Source of the DNA: Pseudoalteromonas piscicida
GTDB taxonomy: Bacteria > Pseudomonadota > Gammaproteobacteria > Enterobacterales > Alteromonadaceae
DNA: 64,000 bases
Reading direction: 5' to 3'
Assembly (NCBI RefSeq): GCF_002208135.1
Contig: NZ_CP021647.1
Coordinates: 995,501 to 1,059,500 of the forward strand
Shown: one piece after another, positions 7,902 to 17,035 of the stretch
Layout: each line of letters opens with the position of its first letter
Numbering within the stretch: the first letter of the stretch is position 1
Notes under the pieces: model-generated
Seen by the model: the letters and a program-made list of their open reading frames with translations, nothing else
Told to the model about the DNA's origin: nothing
The model's database searches: none
Made by a program: the position numbers and the translations under genes

Positions 7902-8189
7902 CTACAGGTCATCTTCCGACAACATTTGACGACAATTACGAACTGTTAGTACGCGGATCTCATGACTTAAGCTATAGATAATACGATAGTGACCAAAAGT
8001 GATTTCACGATAATTCGTATGGGGCATTTCAGGAACACAGCACCCCATTTCAGGCATACTTCCAAGCAGTTCAGTTTTATCAAAAACTTCGTTTACCCAC
8101 TTTTCTCCGGCAGATGGATTATCCAAAGAAATAAATTCCGCTGCATCGCCTAGCTTCTGAAGCGCTAATGGGGACCAAACTACTTTCAT
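7902..8189 (-). CDS. RelE/ParE-family toxin
   Basis: The 95-residue protein has the ParE/RelE fold signature: an N-terminal WSPLALQKLGDAAEFI helix, then PEMGCCVPEMPHTNYREITFGHYRIIYSL, where GHYRIIY is the common beta-strand core. RelE members cleave mRNA on the ribosome and ParE members poison gyrase; the sequence alone does not decide which. The start overlaps the antitoxin stop by 4 bases (ATGA), the usual coupled toxin-antitoxin order with the antitoxin first. Confidence 0.88.
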   Translation of the reverse strand: MKVVWSPLALQKLGDAAEFISLDNPSAGEKWVNEVFDKTELLGSMPEMGCCVPEMPHTNYREITFGHYRIIYSLSHEIRVLTVRNCRQMLSEDDL

Positions 8190-8467
8190 TTCTTAATGCG
8201 CCTCAGTACTTGAGCACGAGCATCATCATTGGAAGCACCAAGGCCTGAAGCTAATTGAGCTTCAGCTGTGCGCATTTCTTCTAGTAATTCTATTTTCTCT
8301 TGCATTGCTTCATACTCTGCAACACCGAGAACAACAGCTACACCTTTACCACGTTGTGTGATGACCAATGGACGGCGAGTCTCATTGATTTGTTTGATGT
8401 AAGAAGCTACACCTGCACGAAATTCAGATAACGGCTGAATATCTTGATCGAAATGAATACGACTCAT
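8186..8467 (-). CDS. Phd/YefM-family antitoxin
   Basis: The 93-residue antitoxin starts at MSRIHFDQDIQPLSEFRAG and contains PLVITQRGKGVAVVLGVAEYEAM, the Phd/YefM DNA-binding fold. The C-terminal, lysine/arginine-rich tail should bind the toxin. I chose the ATG at 8467 because GGAG lies 8 bases before it and the family begins there; a longer in-frame extension up to 8605 runs through the promoter and is not expected to be translated. Confidence 0.88.
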   Translation of the reverse strand: MSRIHFDQDIQPLSEFRAGVASYIKQINETRRPLVITQRGKGVAVVLGVAEYEAMQEKIELLEEMRTAEAQLASGLGASNDDARAQVLRRIKK

Positions 8468-8481
8468 ATTGAACTCCAATT

Positions 8482-8529
8482 GGTACAAAATAACGTACAG
8501 ATAATAGTTCAACCAACCGTTTAGAGCAA
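8482..8529 (-). promoter_or_regulatory. Toxin-antitoxin promoter with YefM-type operators
   Basis: On the minus strand TTGCTC (8529-8524), a 17-base spacer and TATTAT (8506-8501) form a good sigma-70 promoter. Just downstream are two TGTAC motifs, TGTACG (8499-8494) and TGTACC (8487-8482), 12 bases apart. YefM-type antitoxins bind TGTACA-centred sites, so these may be autoregulatory operators. Confidence 0.55.
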
Positions 8530-8605
8530 GGAGTTGATTCTGTGTTATACACTTGCCGTAAACGGCACAAAATACCAGGCTAAAATTGGCGACGAAGGAG
8601 CACAA

Positions 8606-9157
8606 GCCTGCTATTTTTCGTCCTTTGGTTTAGGCACTTGTATGGTACACGTCGACTTAAACCCTATTCGAGCTAAATTAGCCCCAACGCCTGAAACCTA
8701 TGACTTTACTAGTATCAAAAAAGACATCGACCACGCTAAGCAGGGCAAACAACTAAAAAGTCTGCCACGCTTTGCTGGCAGCCTAAAAATCGCTAAAAAC
8801 GACGACGAACAAACAGCAAGCGCTGGCTGGCTTAGCGAAACTCACGCTCTCAACTCTAGAATTTTCTTACTGTTGTATTCGCAGCGCGTTGTCGTGTACG
8901 ATAATCCAGTTTTAGTGCAGAGATATGCTTGGACACTAAAAAATTAGCCTACCGATAAATGCGGTTATATTTTTGAGTCCCAGCCTATTCTTACTCGACT
9001 AAATATAGAGCCTGAAAACTGGATAAAACTTACCACGCAATTTTCCCGGGTATTCCACGGTGCTGTTGGTCGAGAGCGAACAATAACCGCTTACTGTGAA
9101 ACACTGCAAAAACGACGACGAACAAACCTAACAAACTGCGAGCGCTTATTGGCTTAG
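8606..9157 (+). pseudogene. REP-associated (Y1/IS200-like) transposase remnant
   Basis: Two in-frame pieces of one protein family are visible. The first piece (8606-8794) carries MVHVDLNPIRAKLAPTPE and SIKKDIDHAKQGKQ, close to the HVDLNPIRA segment of REP-associated tyrosine transposases. The second (8952-9157) reads CGYIFESQPILTRLNIEPEN and FHGAVGRE, the usual C-terminus, ending at a TAG at 9155. Between them is an inserted segment with an in-frame stop (8945-8947) that repeats the 3' end of the gene. The N-terminal catalytic part is missing. It is dead. Confidence 0.75.
8795..8957 (+). repeat. Direct repeat copy 1 with hairpin
   Basis: About 160 bases match the segment at 9107-9278 with scattered changes. 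The copy ends with a stem TTTTAGTG (8910-8917) / CACTAAAA (8934-8941). It interrupts the transposase remnant. Confidence 0.8.
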
Positions 9158-9278
9158 CAAAACTCACGTTCTCAACTCTAGAATTTCTTACAGTTGTATT
9201 CGCAGCGCGTTGTCGTGCGCGATAATCCAGTTTTAGTGCAGAGATACGCTTGGGCGCTAAAAATTGGGCTATCGAAAA
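9107..9278 (+). repeat. Direct repeat copy 2 with hairpin
   Basis: This copy matches 8795-8957 and covers the 3' end of the transposase remnant plus downstream DNA. Its stem is TTTTAGTGC (9231-9239) / GCGCTAAAA (9254-9262). The pairing survives although the bases differ from copy 1, which suggests that the hairpin, not the sequence, is kept. Confidence 0.8.
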
Positions 9279-9470
9279 ACGTTTTTGACCAAAGTGATTG
9301 AAGTGTTTTGATACTTTTTTTACTTCACTTCCTCAGCTTTGATATTAATAGTGATGGGTGTCCTTATTTTCTATGTAGAATGAAGGTAACATTGATAGTG
9401 TGATTACGTCAAAATCGCTTGGTACTTATACCGTCAGTATCCCTTGGTGAGCACACTACTACAGCTAAAT

Positions 9471-9508
9471 AGAATAGACTCAATCGGCTACTCGGTTGAG
9501 TCTATTCT
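9471..9508 (-). terminator. Terminator after the InlB-repeat protein gene
   Basis: AGAATAGACTCAA (9471-9483) and TTGAGTCTATTCT (9496-9508) form a perfect 13-bp stem with a 12-base loop, 26 bases past the stop at 9535. An ATTTAG stretch follows on the minus strand, so it is a weak U-tract terminator. Confidence 0.7.
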
Positions 9509-9534
9509 TCCCTTAAGATGTTTTCCAGTTAGCG

Positions 9535-11820
9535 TTAGCGTAATGCTCTGCGTCTAATTGCAACCATGACGCTACTCAGTAGAATAAACAAGTAGCCGAA
9601 CGCACCACCTGAACTGCCTTTATCTTCCTTATCGGTCGTCGTTGGCGTTGAGTTCGCTTTGTACTGTGCTTTTACAACCAGCTCACTGGTGACTTGGTCA
9701 AAAGCTAGATCCCAACCGGTAAATGTATAACCATTTCGTTTTGGCTCTGTGGGCGGGGTTGCTGCGTGTCCATGAACGACTTCTGCTGCTTTGATGACTG
9801 TGTCATTCCAATCCACAAACTTCACTTGATACTTATTAATCTCAAATTGTGCCGTAATGGTAAGGTTCTGATTAACATCATTAAAGTCGGCATTCCAGCC
9901 TGTAAATGTATAACCTTCCCGGGGCGGAACTTGAGGAGCCGTTGCAGCACTATTTTCTTCAATATTTTGAGTAGAAAGCACGCTTCCATCCCAGTTCTTA
10001 AAAACGACACTAAACTGCTGTGGTTCATAGCTTGTTACCTGAAATGCAACTTTATTGTTTGTGTAGTCTAATTCAGGGGCTTCTGATGAAAAGCGAACCG
10101 TGGGTGCAAACATGTCAGCTTCGCTTGGTGTTACAGTAAACGAAACTTGAACAGATTTAATATCAGACGCGCCAGAAAAACTACATAAGCGACTGTTATT
10201 TTGGTCGATGCAGTTAACTGTATATCCTTGATCTACAGAGTGGAAATCAAACTTTACTGCGGCATCAGAATCTAGGTAGAGCTGAAATACGCGAGGTAAA
10301 CTGGGCAGCGTGTTTTCAGTTATTTCTAGCGTAACTTGGTTGCTTGCTCCCGTTTTTACCTGTTTAGTTCCCGTTATATCTTTCACTGAGATTTCACTGA
10401 TCTGTTCTTCATCAACAAAGATATAAGGCGTGGCGCCTAAAGTCGTTAATTCTCGGGCTTTCGCACCTTGGCTATAAATGCCAGCAGAATCTATCTGAAT
10501 GTTTGCATCCAATTGCCAAACACCTTGACCTTTTTGCAAGTCATCTTTGCTGAAATTTAGGCTTGTGGTGCCAACAAACGTATTCTGATCACTGCCTTGT
10601 TGCCACTGTTCTATGGTAAATAGTTTATCTTTTGCCTCGGAGCCTTCCGGTGCTCTGAGAGAATAGTAACCTTTGGCGATGCCAGATATATCTGACGCCG
10701 TGACGGTTAAAGTAACGTTTTGCTCACCATTCGTTGAGTTTAGCTGGTTTGATGAGAAAGCAATATGGTCGATGCTTGGCGGCACAATATCTAGTTCAGT
10801 TTGATTTTTAACCGTAATAACAGACGCTAGACCTAGCTGGTTAAAGTGACCTCGATTGTAAGCGCCCATATTTCCATTGCTATCAGTGAGCATTGCAGAG
10901 GCAACAAACCATTCACCTGGTAGATCTTTATCAGTAAAGGTAAAAGAGTAATTCGAACGGTAAACTCCTTCGACATCCGTTTTTTGCCAAGCTGATGACT
11001 CAGCCTGTTTTATCGCAAGTGATTTGTACTGGCTAGGTGGTGAAACCCTAATTACACCTTTAGACATTGTTGATTGGTCATAAGCTTCTATGGCTATTTT
11101 AACCGTTTTATCGCCTGTATTTACATCAACTTCAGTGTCTGAAATCGTAATAGATTTTATTTCAGGGTTAACGCCCTCTGTGACTTTATCGTTCGCGACG
11201 ATAATATGTGGGTTAAAGCCCGCAGCTTCAATTTCACTCTCGCGTAGCCAAAAGCGGACAGCGTTGTTTACGTCAAGTATATGGCCTAGGGTTAAAAACC
11301 ATTTACCATTAACGTCGGCATCGGTAAAAGTGAAACTGACCTTACTTTCGTAAACCCCCGGCTCGTCTGTTTTCTGCCAATTAGCAGCGGCTGCAGATTT
11401 ATTGCCACCCCAACTGAAGCCTGTCGGAGGCGATAAATAAACGCGCGTGCCTTTTACGCCGCTTTCATCATAAAACCTTAATGTGATATCAACGGTTTTG
11501 TCACCGTCGTTGACGTTAACTGAGTTGGAGGTCAAGTGGATTGATCTTAACTCTGGCGGATTTCGTTCGGTTTCAGTTGTAGTTTTTTGTTCTTGGTAGC
11601 AGTGGGTATTGAGTACATCCAACAGAGACTCGGCTGGCAATAAATTGTCACTTTCGCCATTTTCAGCATTTGCTATTAGTAATTCAATTTTTGTATCACA
11701 ATCTATTTTTGGGTTAGTGATGGTATCTAAACTAAGCGGTTGGCTTGCTTGTGCATTCATTGCTGCTAGCCCAGAGACTAGCGTTGCCAGTGTGGTTTTC
11801 TTATAGAGATTAAAACTCAT
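9535..11820 (-). CDS. Secreted Ig-like/InlB B-repeat protein with GlyGly-CTERM
   Basis: The 761-residue protein has a signal peptide (to about A25), three related beta-sandwich repeats of about 130 residues between 85 and 470 (each with WQKTD or WQQGS and a SFTFTD-type strand), another sandwich domain (about 475-595), and two InlB B-repeats (about 600-720) marked by GYTFTGW. The C-terminus, SSGGAFGYLFILLSSV followed by RRR, is a GlyGly-CTERM signal: a Gly pair, one hydrophobic helix, a basic end. Such proteins are cleaved by rhombosortase and released or displayed at the surface. No rhombosortase gene is in the window. No catalytic motif is seen; a binding or adhesive role is likely. Confidence 0.85.
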   Translation of the reverse strand: MSFNLYKKTTLATLVSGLAAMNAQASQPLSLDTITNPKIDCDTKIELLIANAENGESDNLLPAESLLDVLNTHCYQEQKTTTETERNPPELRSIHLTSNSVNVNDGDKTVDITLRFYDESGVKGTRVYLSPPTGFSWGGNKSAAAANWQKTDEPGVYESKVSFTFTDADVNGKWFLTLGHILDVNNAVRFWLRESEIEAAGFNPHIIVANDKVTEGVNPEIKSITISDTEVDVNTGDKTVKIAIEAYDQSTMSKGVIRVSPPSQYKSLAIKQAESSAWQKTDVEGVYRSNYSFTFTDKDLPGEWFVASAMLTDSNGNMGAYNRGHFNQLGLASVITVKNQTELDIVPPSIDHIAFSSNQLNSTNGEQNVTLTVTASDISGIAKGYYSLRAPEGSEAKDKLFTIEQWQQGSDQNTFVGTTSLNFSKDDLQKGQGVWQLDANIQIDSAGIYSQGAKARELTTLGATPYIFVDEEQISEISVKDITGTKQVKTGASNQVTLEITENTLPSLPRVFQLYLDSDAAVKFDFHSVDQGYTVNCIDQNNSRLCSFSGASDIKSVQVSFTVTPSEADMFAPTVRFSSEAPELDYTNNKVAFQVTSYEPQQFSVVFKNWDGSVLSTQNIEENSAATAPQVPPREGYTFTGWNADFNDVNQNLTITAQFEINKYQVKFVDWNDTVIKAAEVVHGHAATPPTEPKRNGYTFTGWDLAFDQVTSELVVKAQYKANSTPTTTDKEDKGSSGGAFGYLFILLSSVMVAIRRRALR

Positions 11821-11986
11821 TGTTAGTCCTTTAAAGTCATTGCGTATAGCACTATTTAGCGAAATACTCGGTTAGTACTGATTAGTACTACAAAATTGAG
11901 TAAACACCCTAAATTACCATATGGCTCTAAATCTTTAGAGGATTTTTTGTACTTAAATTGTGAACATATGTGAAAGCCAATCTTCT

Positions 11987-12874
11987 CTACTTTGTTGAGT
12001 TAAGGTGATTTTTAAGGTGTTCGATAAAAAGTTGGGTTTTATATGGTGTGTAGTTTGCCTTCGGATAATATGCCCACAATTGTTTTGTTTCGGATTTTAC
12101 TTCGGGTAATACCGGTATGAGCAAACCTTGATCAAGTTCCCTTTTCACATAGCTAGGCGCAATAAATACCAGTCCCAAACCTTGTACTGCTGCTGTCAGC
12201 ATAGCGTCGAGTTGATCAGAGACGAAGTTATAGTTGTCAAACTGGAAGACGTCGCCATTTTCTAAAATAATCCCTCCTAGTTTGTGGTAATAACTGCTTA
12301 ACAACATTTTATGTTGGCGCAGATCATCAAGGGACTTGATAGACTTATGCTGTTTGAGATAGTGAGGAGCACCAAAGATCTGCATTTGATAATCAATGAG
12401 TCTGCTGCCTTTATGAGAGGCTGAGTCAAAAGCTTCATAGTAGCGTGTGATCACTAAATCATGAGTAAGATCTGGGTGTGCGCCAGGAGCGATGACATTA
12501 AGGTGAATTTTTAATTTGGGATATTTGGCTAAAAATGAGGCGATATTTGGCATTAAAATGGTGCTGCCCACCGCGAGTGTTGAAGCGATTTTTAAGCTAC
12601 CAGATGGTGCTTGATTCAGTGCTTGTCCGTGATCAGTTAAACATTCAAACTGCGCTAGCCATGCTGACGCCTTCGGTAAGAAGTGTTCCCCAGCCTCAGT
12701 GAGATTGACTTGGCGAGTAGTGCGAATAAATAGCGTTAAGCCAAGTTGTTGTTCCAACCAATCAATTCGTTTGCTCACTGCAGACGCTGAAACCCCCTCT
12801 TCATCTGCGGCCCGAGTAAAACTACCAAACTCCACAACTTTGCTAAAACTCCGCACTCCGGTTAACCAATCCAT
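11987..12874 (-). CDS. LysR-family transcriptional regulator
   Basis: The 295-residue protein has a typical LysR layout: a winged helix in residues 1-60 (SFTRAADEEGVSASAVSKRI, LTEAGEHFL) and a periplasmic-binding-fold effector domain (about 88-290). The ligand is unknown. It is divergent from an MFS exporter across about 100 bases, the classic arrangement for a LysR regulator of its neighbour. A transporter-inducing role is inferred from this position only. Confidence 0.92.
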   Translation of the reverse strand: MDWLTGVRSFSKVVEFGSFTRAADEEGVSASAVSKRIDWLEQQLGLTLFIRTTRQVNLTEAGEHFLPKASAWLAQFECLTDHGQALNQAPSGSLKIASTLAVGSTILMPNIASFLAKYPKLKIHLNVIAPGAHPDLTHDLVITRYYEAFDSASHKGSRLIDYQMQIFGAPHYLKQHKSIKSLDDLRQHKMLLSSYYHKLGGIILENGDVFQFDNYNFVSDQLDAMLTAAVQGLGLVFIAPSYVKRELDQGLLIPVLPEVKSETKQLWAYYPKANYTPYKTQLFIEHLKNHLNSTK

Positions 12875-12975
12875 TAATTGTTTCCTGATGGGAATAAGTG
12901 TTTTTATTATTATCTTATTTTTTGGATATTAAAAGCTCAGTAAAATTACCCTCTATTAAGTTAAGAGGGGCTGAC

Positions 12976-14142
12976 GTGTTTCAAGTTGTTTTTTTAGCTG
13001 TTTTGCTGATGTCTTGCTCTCAAATCGCAAGCCAAATCTACATCCCTGTTTTACCTAATATCGCGGATTCCTTACAGCTTACGCCTAGCCAAGGACAAGC
13101 AGCTGTAATTAGCTACTTTACTACACTAGGAGCTGCGCAACTGCTGGTCGGGCCGCTACGAGATAAGTTTGGTGATAGGCCGTTATTTTTTAGTGGGCTG
13201 GGTATTTTACTGTTAGGCACGGTTTTTTGTTCGATTGCATCTAGCGCCGAGGTATTTTTTATCGGTCGAGTGTTGCAAGGCATTGGTGCTGCGTCGCCGG
13301 TGTTAATTGGCAGAACGCTTCTTGCTGCAAGATTATCGGGTAGTGAACTTAAAAGCGCGATGGCGACGCTATCAATGTCGGTGAGTGTTACTGCGATTTG
13401 TAGTCCATTCTTGGCTGGGGTGTTATCTGGCTGGGTAGGGTGGCAGGGGATGTCATGGTTTGCGTTCGCTTACTATATTTTGATACTGATTTATGGCTAT
13501 AAAACTATGCAGCAGAGCAGTAAAATTTCTATGTCGCTGAGGCCCAAATCGCTCTTTAATGAATATCAAAGTCTATTGCTAAATCGCTCGTTTATTTCCC
13601 TCGCGTCGCTCAAATGGTTGCCTACTTTCTTGTATCTCACCATTCAACTGTATCTGCCGTTTTTATTGGCTCGGCAGTTTGGCTTGGAAGCCAACGCAAT
13701 AGGTCAGGCGATGATGATCCCGATGTTTGGTTTACTCATAGGGTCAATATTAACTAAGGTATTGCAGCGTAAGCGCACTTATTTGGATATCGTGATTTGG
13801 ACTTGGCCTGCATTAGTTGTCAGCGTGTTATTGCTGCTATTTGCAAGTGGTAGTGCGCTTGCTGTTTTGCTTGCTTATGCTGCGATTATGTTTGTATTTG
13901 GCGCTTATTTTCCAAGTTATATGCATCTTATTGGCGTTTTGCATCCAGAGAAAGCAGGAACAGCAAATGCGCTAGTCGGCGCGGTTGAGCTGTTATTTTT
14001 TTCTTGTGTGGCATGGCTGGTCAACAGATGGCTACTGAGTGGCGTTGAGTCACTCGCGGCACTCGTTTTTGGTTGTGCGCTGTTACTGTTTATAACCTGG
14101 CGGCATTTACGCACTGTCCTTATGCCGGTTTGTAAAGAGTAA
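12976..14142 (+). CDS. Bcr/CflA-type MFS drug exporter
   Basis: The 388-residue protein has about 12 membrane segments and the Bcr/CflA hallmarks: IYIPVLPNIADSL in helix 1, GAAQLLVGPLRDKFGDRPLF (motif A loop) after helix 2, and GRVLQGIGAASPVLIGRTLL for motif C. It should export small compounds by proton antiport. I prefer the GTG at 12976 because AGAGGGG lies 7 bases before it; a start upstream at 12898 would add 26 residues that do not look like the family. Probably controlled by the divergent LysR gene. Confidence 0.85.
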   Translation: MFQVVFLAVLLMSCSQIASQIYIPVLPNIADSLQLTPSQGQAAVISYFTTLGAAQLLVGPLRDKFGDRPLFFSGLGILLLGTVFCSIASSAEVFFIGRVLQGIGAASPVLIGRTLLAARLSGSELKSAMATLSMSVSVTAICSPFLAGVLSGWVGWQGMSWFAFAYYILILIYGYKTMQQSSKISMSLRPKSLFNEYQSLLLNRSFISLASLKWLPTFLYLTIQLYLPFLLARQFGLEANAIGQAMMIPMFGLLIGSILTKVLQRKRTYLDIVIWTWPALVVSVLLLLFASGSALAVLLAYAAIMFVFGAYFPSYMHLIGVLHPEKAGTANALVGAVELLFFSCVAWLVNRWLLSGVESLAALVFGCALLLFITWRHLRTVLMPVCKE

Positions 14143-14225
14143 TAGAATGCAGCGCTTCTGAGACATAGCGTTCATCTATGAGACTGGTGGCTATGTATGT
14201 GATCTTAGGGTAGGGAAAAATAACA

Positions 14226-14780
14226 ATGCAGTTTGAAACAGAGCGTTTATCCATAAGGCGAATGACAATGGATGACTTAGATGCGGTTTACAGCCATCGG
14301 AAAAACCCAAATACGTCAAAATATATCGGTGCGCCTGCCACACTCGAGTCGGCAAAAGAGAGGCTAATTCAAGCTTGCCAACCTTGGAAAGGTGCGGTCG
14401 ATGAGCGTTTGATCTTTGCGATCGTTAAAAAGCCACAAGCTCAACTTATTGGTGAACTCGTTTTTAAATATGTTGATGCAGGTAAACGGGTCGGTGAGAT
14501 TGGCTTCCGATTAGCTGAGGCAGAGATCGGTAAGGGTTATGGGGAAGAAGCCGCAACAGCACTGATAAAGGAGGCTTTTCAAAGTCTCTCTGTAGATACC
14601 ATTCAGGCCATATGCGCCGTTGAGAATCTGCAGTCGCAGCGGTTGATGCTGAAGTTAGGGATGAAACGCAAAACTCGTTTAAAAGCCTTTTTGGATATAG
14701 GCAGTGAAAAGCATGATATCTATATCTATCAATTAAATAGAAATAAAATTGCTCGTGAGGTTATGAAGCTTGACCTATAA
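14226..14780 (+). CDS. RimJ/RimL-type GNAT acetyltransferase
   Basis: The 184-residue protein begins with MQFETERLSIRRMTMDDLDA, the usual start of this GNAT subgroup, and has motif A as EIGFRLAEAEIGKGYGEEAA followed by ICAVENLQSQRLMLKLGM. Substrate unknown. It lies alone between the MFS gene and a TonB-C lipoprotein. Confidence 0.88.
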   Translation: MQFETERLSIRRMTMDDLDAVYSHRKNPNTSKYIGAPATLESAKERLIQACQPWKGAVDERLIFAIVKKPQAQLIGELVFKYVDAGKRVGEIGFRLAEAEIGKGYGEEAATALIKEAFQSLSVDTIQAICAVENLQSQRLMLKLGMKRKTRLKAFLDIGSEKHDIYIYQLNRNKIAREVMKLDL

Positions 14781-14825
14781 AAGGGAACTAATTACACTAC
14801 TTGATTTTAAAGGAATAAACGTGAC

Positions 14826-15296
14826 ATGAAAAGAATAACCTTTCTGGCGTTGCTGTTACTCTCTGGATGTCAAACTAGTAACACTTCTGTACCGTTAACG
14901 GCTGAAGAGCTAAAACATATTCGCTACGTAGATATGCGACATTTACCCATCAAAACTCAAGCGGATGGTTATTGGGTTCAAAAACGCCGGATAGAACCTA
15001 TGTATCCAATAGAGGCGGCTAAAGGTGGGATATCGGGATGTGTTTCTTTGACGTTAGGTATAACCCCAGATGGGAGAGTGGGACGGTACAAAATCACTAG
15101 CAGTTATCCCGAGGGCGTTTTTGATAGCAGCGCACTTCAGGCAATTAGAAAGTGGCGCTGGAATCCTGATGATAATAACCCAGCGCGTCAGGCTATATTA
15201 ATCGATGCGAAGCTTGATTACTTTATTATTGAAGGACAAAAAAATTTGGCTGAAGCAAAGCGAAACTGTAAATTTACCTCCATTCCGGGGCGTTAA
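14826..15296 (+). CDS. Lipoprotein with TonB C-terminal domain
   Basis: The 156-residue protein has a lipobox (LLLLSGC, Cys15) and a TonB_C domain (about 57-135) with the recognisable PMYPIEAAKGGISGCVSLTL, ITPDGRV and ALQAIRKWRWNP. TonB_C domains normally touch outer-membrane receptors, but here there is no N-terminal membrane helix or proline-rich linker; the domain is tethered by lipid. It is too short to be a TonB energy transducer, and may be a scaffolding or regulatory lipoprotein. AAGGA before the start at 14826 supports the start. Confidence 0.8.
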   Translation: MKRITFLALLLLSGCQTSNTSVPLTAEELKHIRYVDMRHLPIKTQADGYWVQKRRIEPMYPIEAAKGGISGCVSLTLGITPDGRVGRYKITSSYPEGVFDSSALQAIRKWRWNPDDNNPARQAILIDAKLDYFIIEGQKNLAEAKRNCKFTSIPGR

Positions 15297-15359
15297 GCAC
15301 ATCGTTTTATTGCATAGCGCGCGAACGTATCCGCGCTTTTATGATTTGAGGCAATTAAA

Positions 15360-15824
15360 ATGGAATTTAAACTTCTAGCGCAGCACAAAGCACTGATACC
15401 AATTATTGCTAAGTGGTATTTTGACGAGTGGGGAAGCATTGTTGAAGAGGCCTCTGTAGAGCGTTTTGAGCAAAAGCTTTTAGATTACCTTAACGAGTCA
15501 GGTATTCCCTGTGTAATCATTGCACTTGATGGCGATAAAATCGCAGGAGCCGTGCAGCTTAAATTTCATGAAATGAGTATCTACACAGATAAAGAGCACT
15601 GGATTGGTGGTGTATATGTGGACAAGCCCTATCGTGGAAATAAACTAGCGTCACGCTTAGTCAAAGAAGCGGAGCAATTAGCCATTAAATTCGGTGTAAA
15701 AACGTTATATTTACAAACTGAACACCCAGAAGGTGGACTCTACCGGAAACTCGGCTGGCAACCGCTCGAAAACGTCAATTACCGAGGCGTTGATGTGGTG
15801 GTGATGAGCAAAACAGTAGGTTAG
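15360..15824 (+). CDS. GNAT family acetyltransferase
   Basis: The 154-residue protein has the GNAT core with WIGGVYVDKPYRGNKLASRL as motif A (acetyl-CoA pyrophosphate binding, about 80-99) and LGWQPLENVNYRGVDVVVM as the closing strands. Substrate unknown. It stands alone with a hairpin about 155 bases downstream. Confidence 0.88.
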   Translation: MEFKLLAQHKALIPIIAKWYFDEWGSIVEEASVERFEQKLLDYLNESGIPCVIIALDGDKIAGAVQLKFHEMSIYTDKEHWIGGVYVDKPYRGNKLASRLVKEAEQLAIKFGVKTLYLQTEHPEGGLYRKLGWQPLENVNYRGVDVVVMSKTVG

Positions 15825-15978
15825 TTAAACAAGCTAGATTATAAGCTCAGGTATAAGGCTTAATAAAGTCCGATAGTCTCATATGTGCCAAACTAGACCG
15901 TTCAACAGTAACTTATCGCCTTAAATCCAATTGCTATAACGGACGCTCACCTAACTTGTGTTTGGACAAAAACAATTT

Positions 15979-15997
15979 AGAGCCGAATGTCGGCTCT
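15979..15997. terminator. Hairpin between GNAT and LysE genes
   Basis: AGAGCCGA-ATG-TCGGCTCT is a perfect 8-bp stem between convergent genes. No strong T run follows on either strand. It may be a bidirectional terminator. Confidence 0.4.
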
Positions 15998-16063
15998 ATG
16001 CAGTAAGTTCAATTAGTTGACCACTACAATCCTTATATATATTTAGGAAGGGCTAACTGCCAT

Positions 16064-16702
16064 TTAAGTAGTGGAACCAGATAGTCCTAAAACTATACCA
16101 AAAATTAAAAATGTTACGCCACTCACTTTATTGAATCGGCCTCGGCCTCGGCCTTTTTCGCCTCCCACTAGCTGCTTTACCTTCTCAGCAAGTGCTGCAT
16201 AACCAAAATAAATTGTGAAATGAATCAATGCACTGATAATACACAGCATCACAACTTGTGGCATTAATGAAACGGTTGGATTAATAAATTGAGGTAGTAA
16301 TGCCGATACAAAAATTAATGCTTTCGGATTCATAGATGTAACCCAAAATGCTTGTTTAAAAATCAGCCATGGTTGATGGTGTAAAGAGGGCTGAGAGCCG
16401 TCAGTATCAAGCTGAGACACTGGCGAACGATATACTTTAATGCCTAAATAACATAAATAACCAGCACCAATTACTTTTATATAAGTTAATAGTTCACTAA
16501 ATGTTAGAATGACTGCTCCCAGACCTGTCGCACTTATAATCAACAAGAGCTGAAATGCAGCGAGATTACCTAAAACGCCAAGCGCTGCTAGCTTCTTTCC
16601 ATGGTTCAATCCATTATTAATTGAAAGTAACACAGATGGTCCTGGTGACACCAAAAGTACCGTAATTATCACAGCATACGTAACATATTGCTCTATATTC
16701 AT
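16064..16702 (-). CDS. LysE/RhtB-family exporter
   Basis: The protein (about 212 residues from the ATG at 16702) has six hydrophobic segments and the LysE opening VLLVSPGPSVLLSINNGLNHGKK, with GAGYLCYLGIKVYR in the middle and WVTSMNPKALIFV after it. The family exports amino acids or similar small molecules. I prefer the ATG at 16702, which has AGGAA 6 bases upstream, over the one at 16717. It is the last gene of a three-gene operon after NIPSNAP and ABM genes, so it may export a product handled by these or the compound they detoxify. Confidence 0.88.
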   Translation of the reverse strand: MNIEQYVTYAVIITVLLVSPGPSVLLSINNGLNHGKKLAALGVLGNLAAFQLLLIISATGLGAVILTFSELLTYIKVIGAGYLCYLGIKVYRSPVSQLDTDGSQPSLHHQPWLIFKQAFWVTSMNPKALIFVSALLPQFINPTVSLMPQVVMLCIISALIHFTIYFGYAALAEKVKQLVGGEKGRGRGRFNKVSGVTFLIFGIVLGLSGSTT

Positions 16703-16717
16703 TTTAATTCCTGACAA

Positions 16718-17035
16718 TCACTTAGTTACTTGGTTTTCACTGCCATAATCGCGAATAACATTGCCAACTCTTATTCTGAAGTGGCTAAAAAGCTCTTCCT
16801 TTCCTCTTTTCTGAGCGATTTGGTGTTCAAAATGCTCTTTCCATTGCATTAGCGCTGTTTCGTTTTGCCAAAATGATAAGGATAAAAATCTATCTTGGTT
16901 AGAGAGGCTTTGAAAACGCTCAACAGAGATAAAGCCATCAACCTCGTTGAGTGTACTTTTCAACGCCTGCGCCATTTCAAAATAGAGCGCTTTTCCCTGC
17001 TCTTTTGGAGTTACTTCAAAAATCACTGCGAGCAT
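16718..17035 (-). CDS. Antibiotic biosynthesis monooxygenase (ABM) domain protein
   Basis: The 105-residue protein shows the dimeric ferredoxin-like ABM pattern: [20 protein letters not shown], a [12 protein letters not shown] strand and [22 protein letters not shown] enzymes oxidise aromatic or polyketide compounds without a cofactor, and some degrade heme. The 13-base overlap with the NIPSNAP gene marks one operon. The specific substrate cannot be inferred. Confidence 0.85.
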   Translation of the reverse strand: MLAVIFEVTPKEQGKALYFEMAQALKSTLNEVDGFISVERFQSLSNQDRFLSLSFWQNETALMQWKEHFEHQIAQKRGKEELFSHFRIRVGNVIRDYGSENQVTK

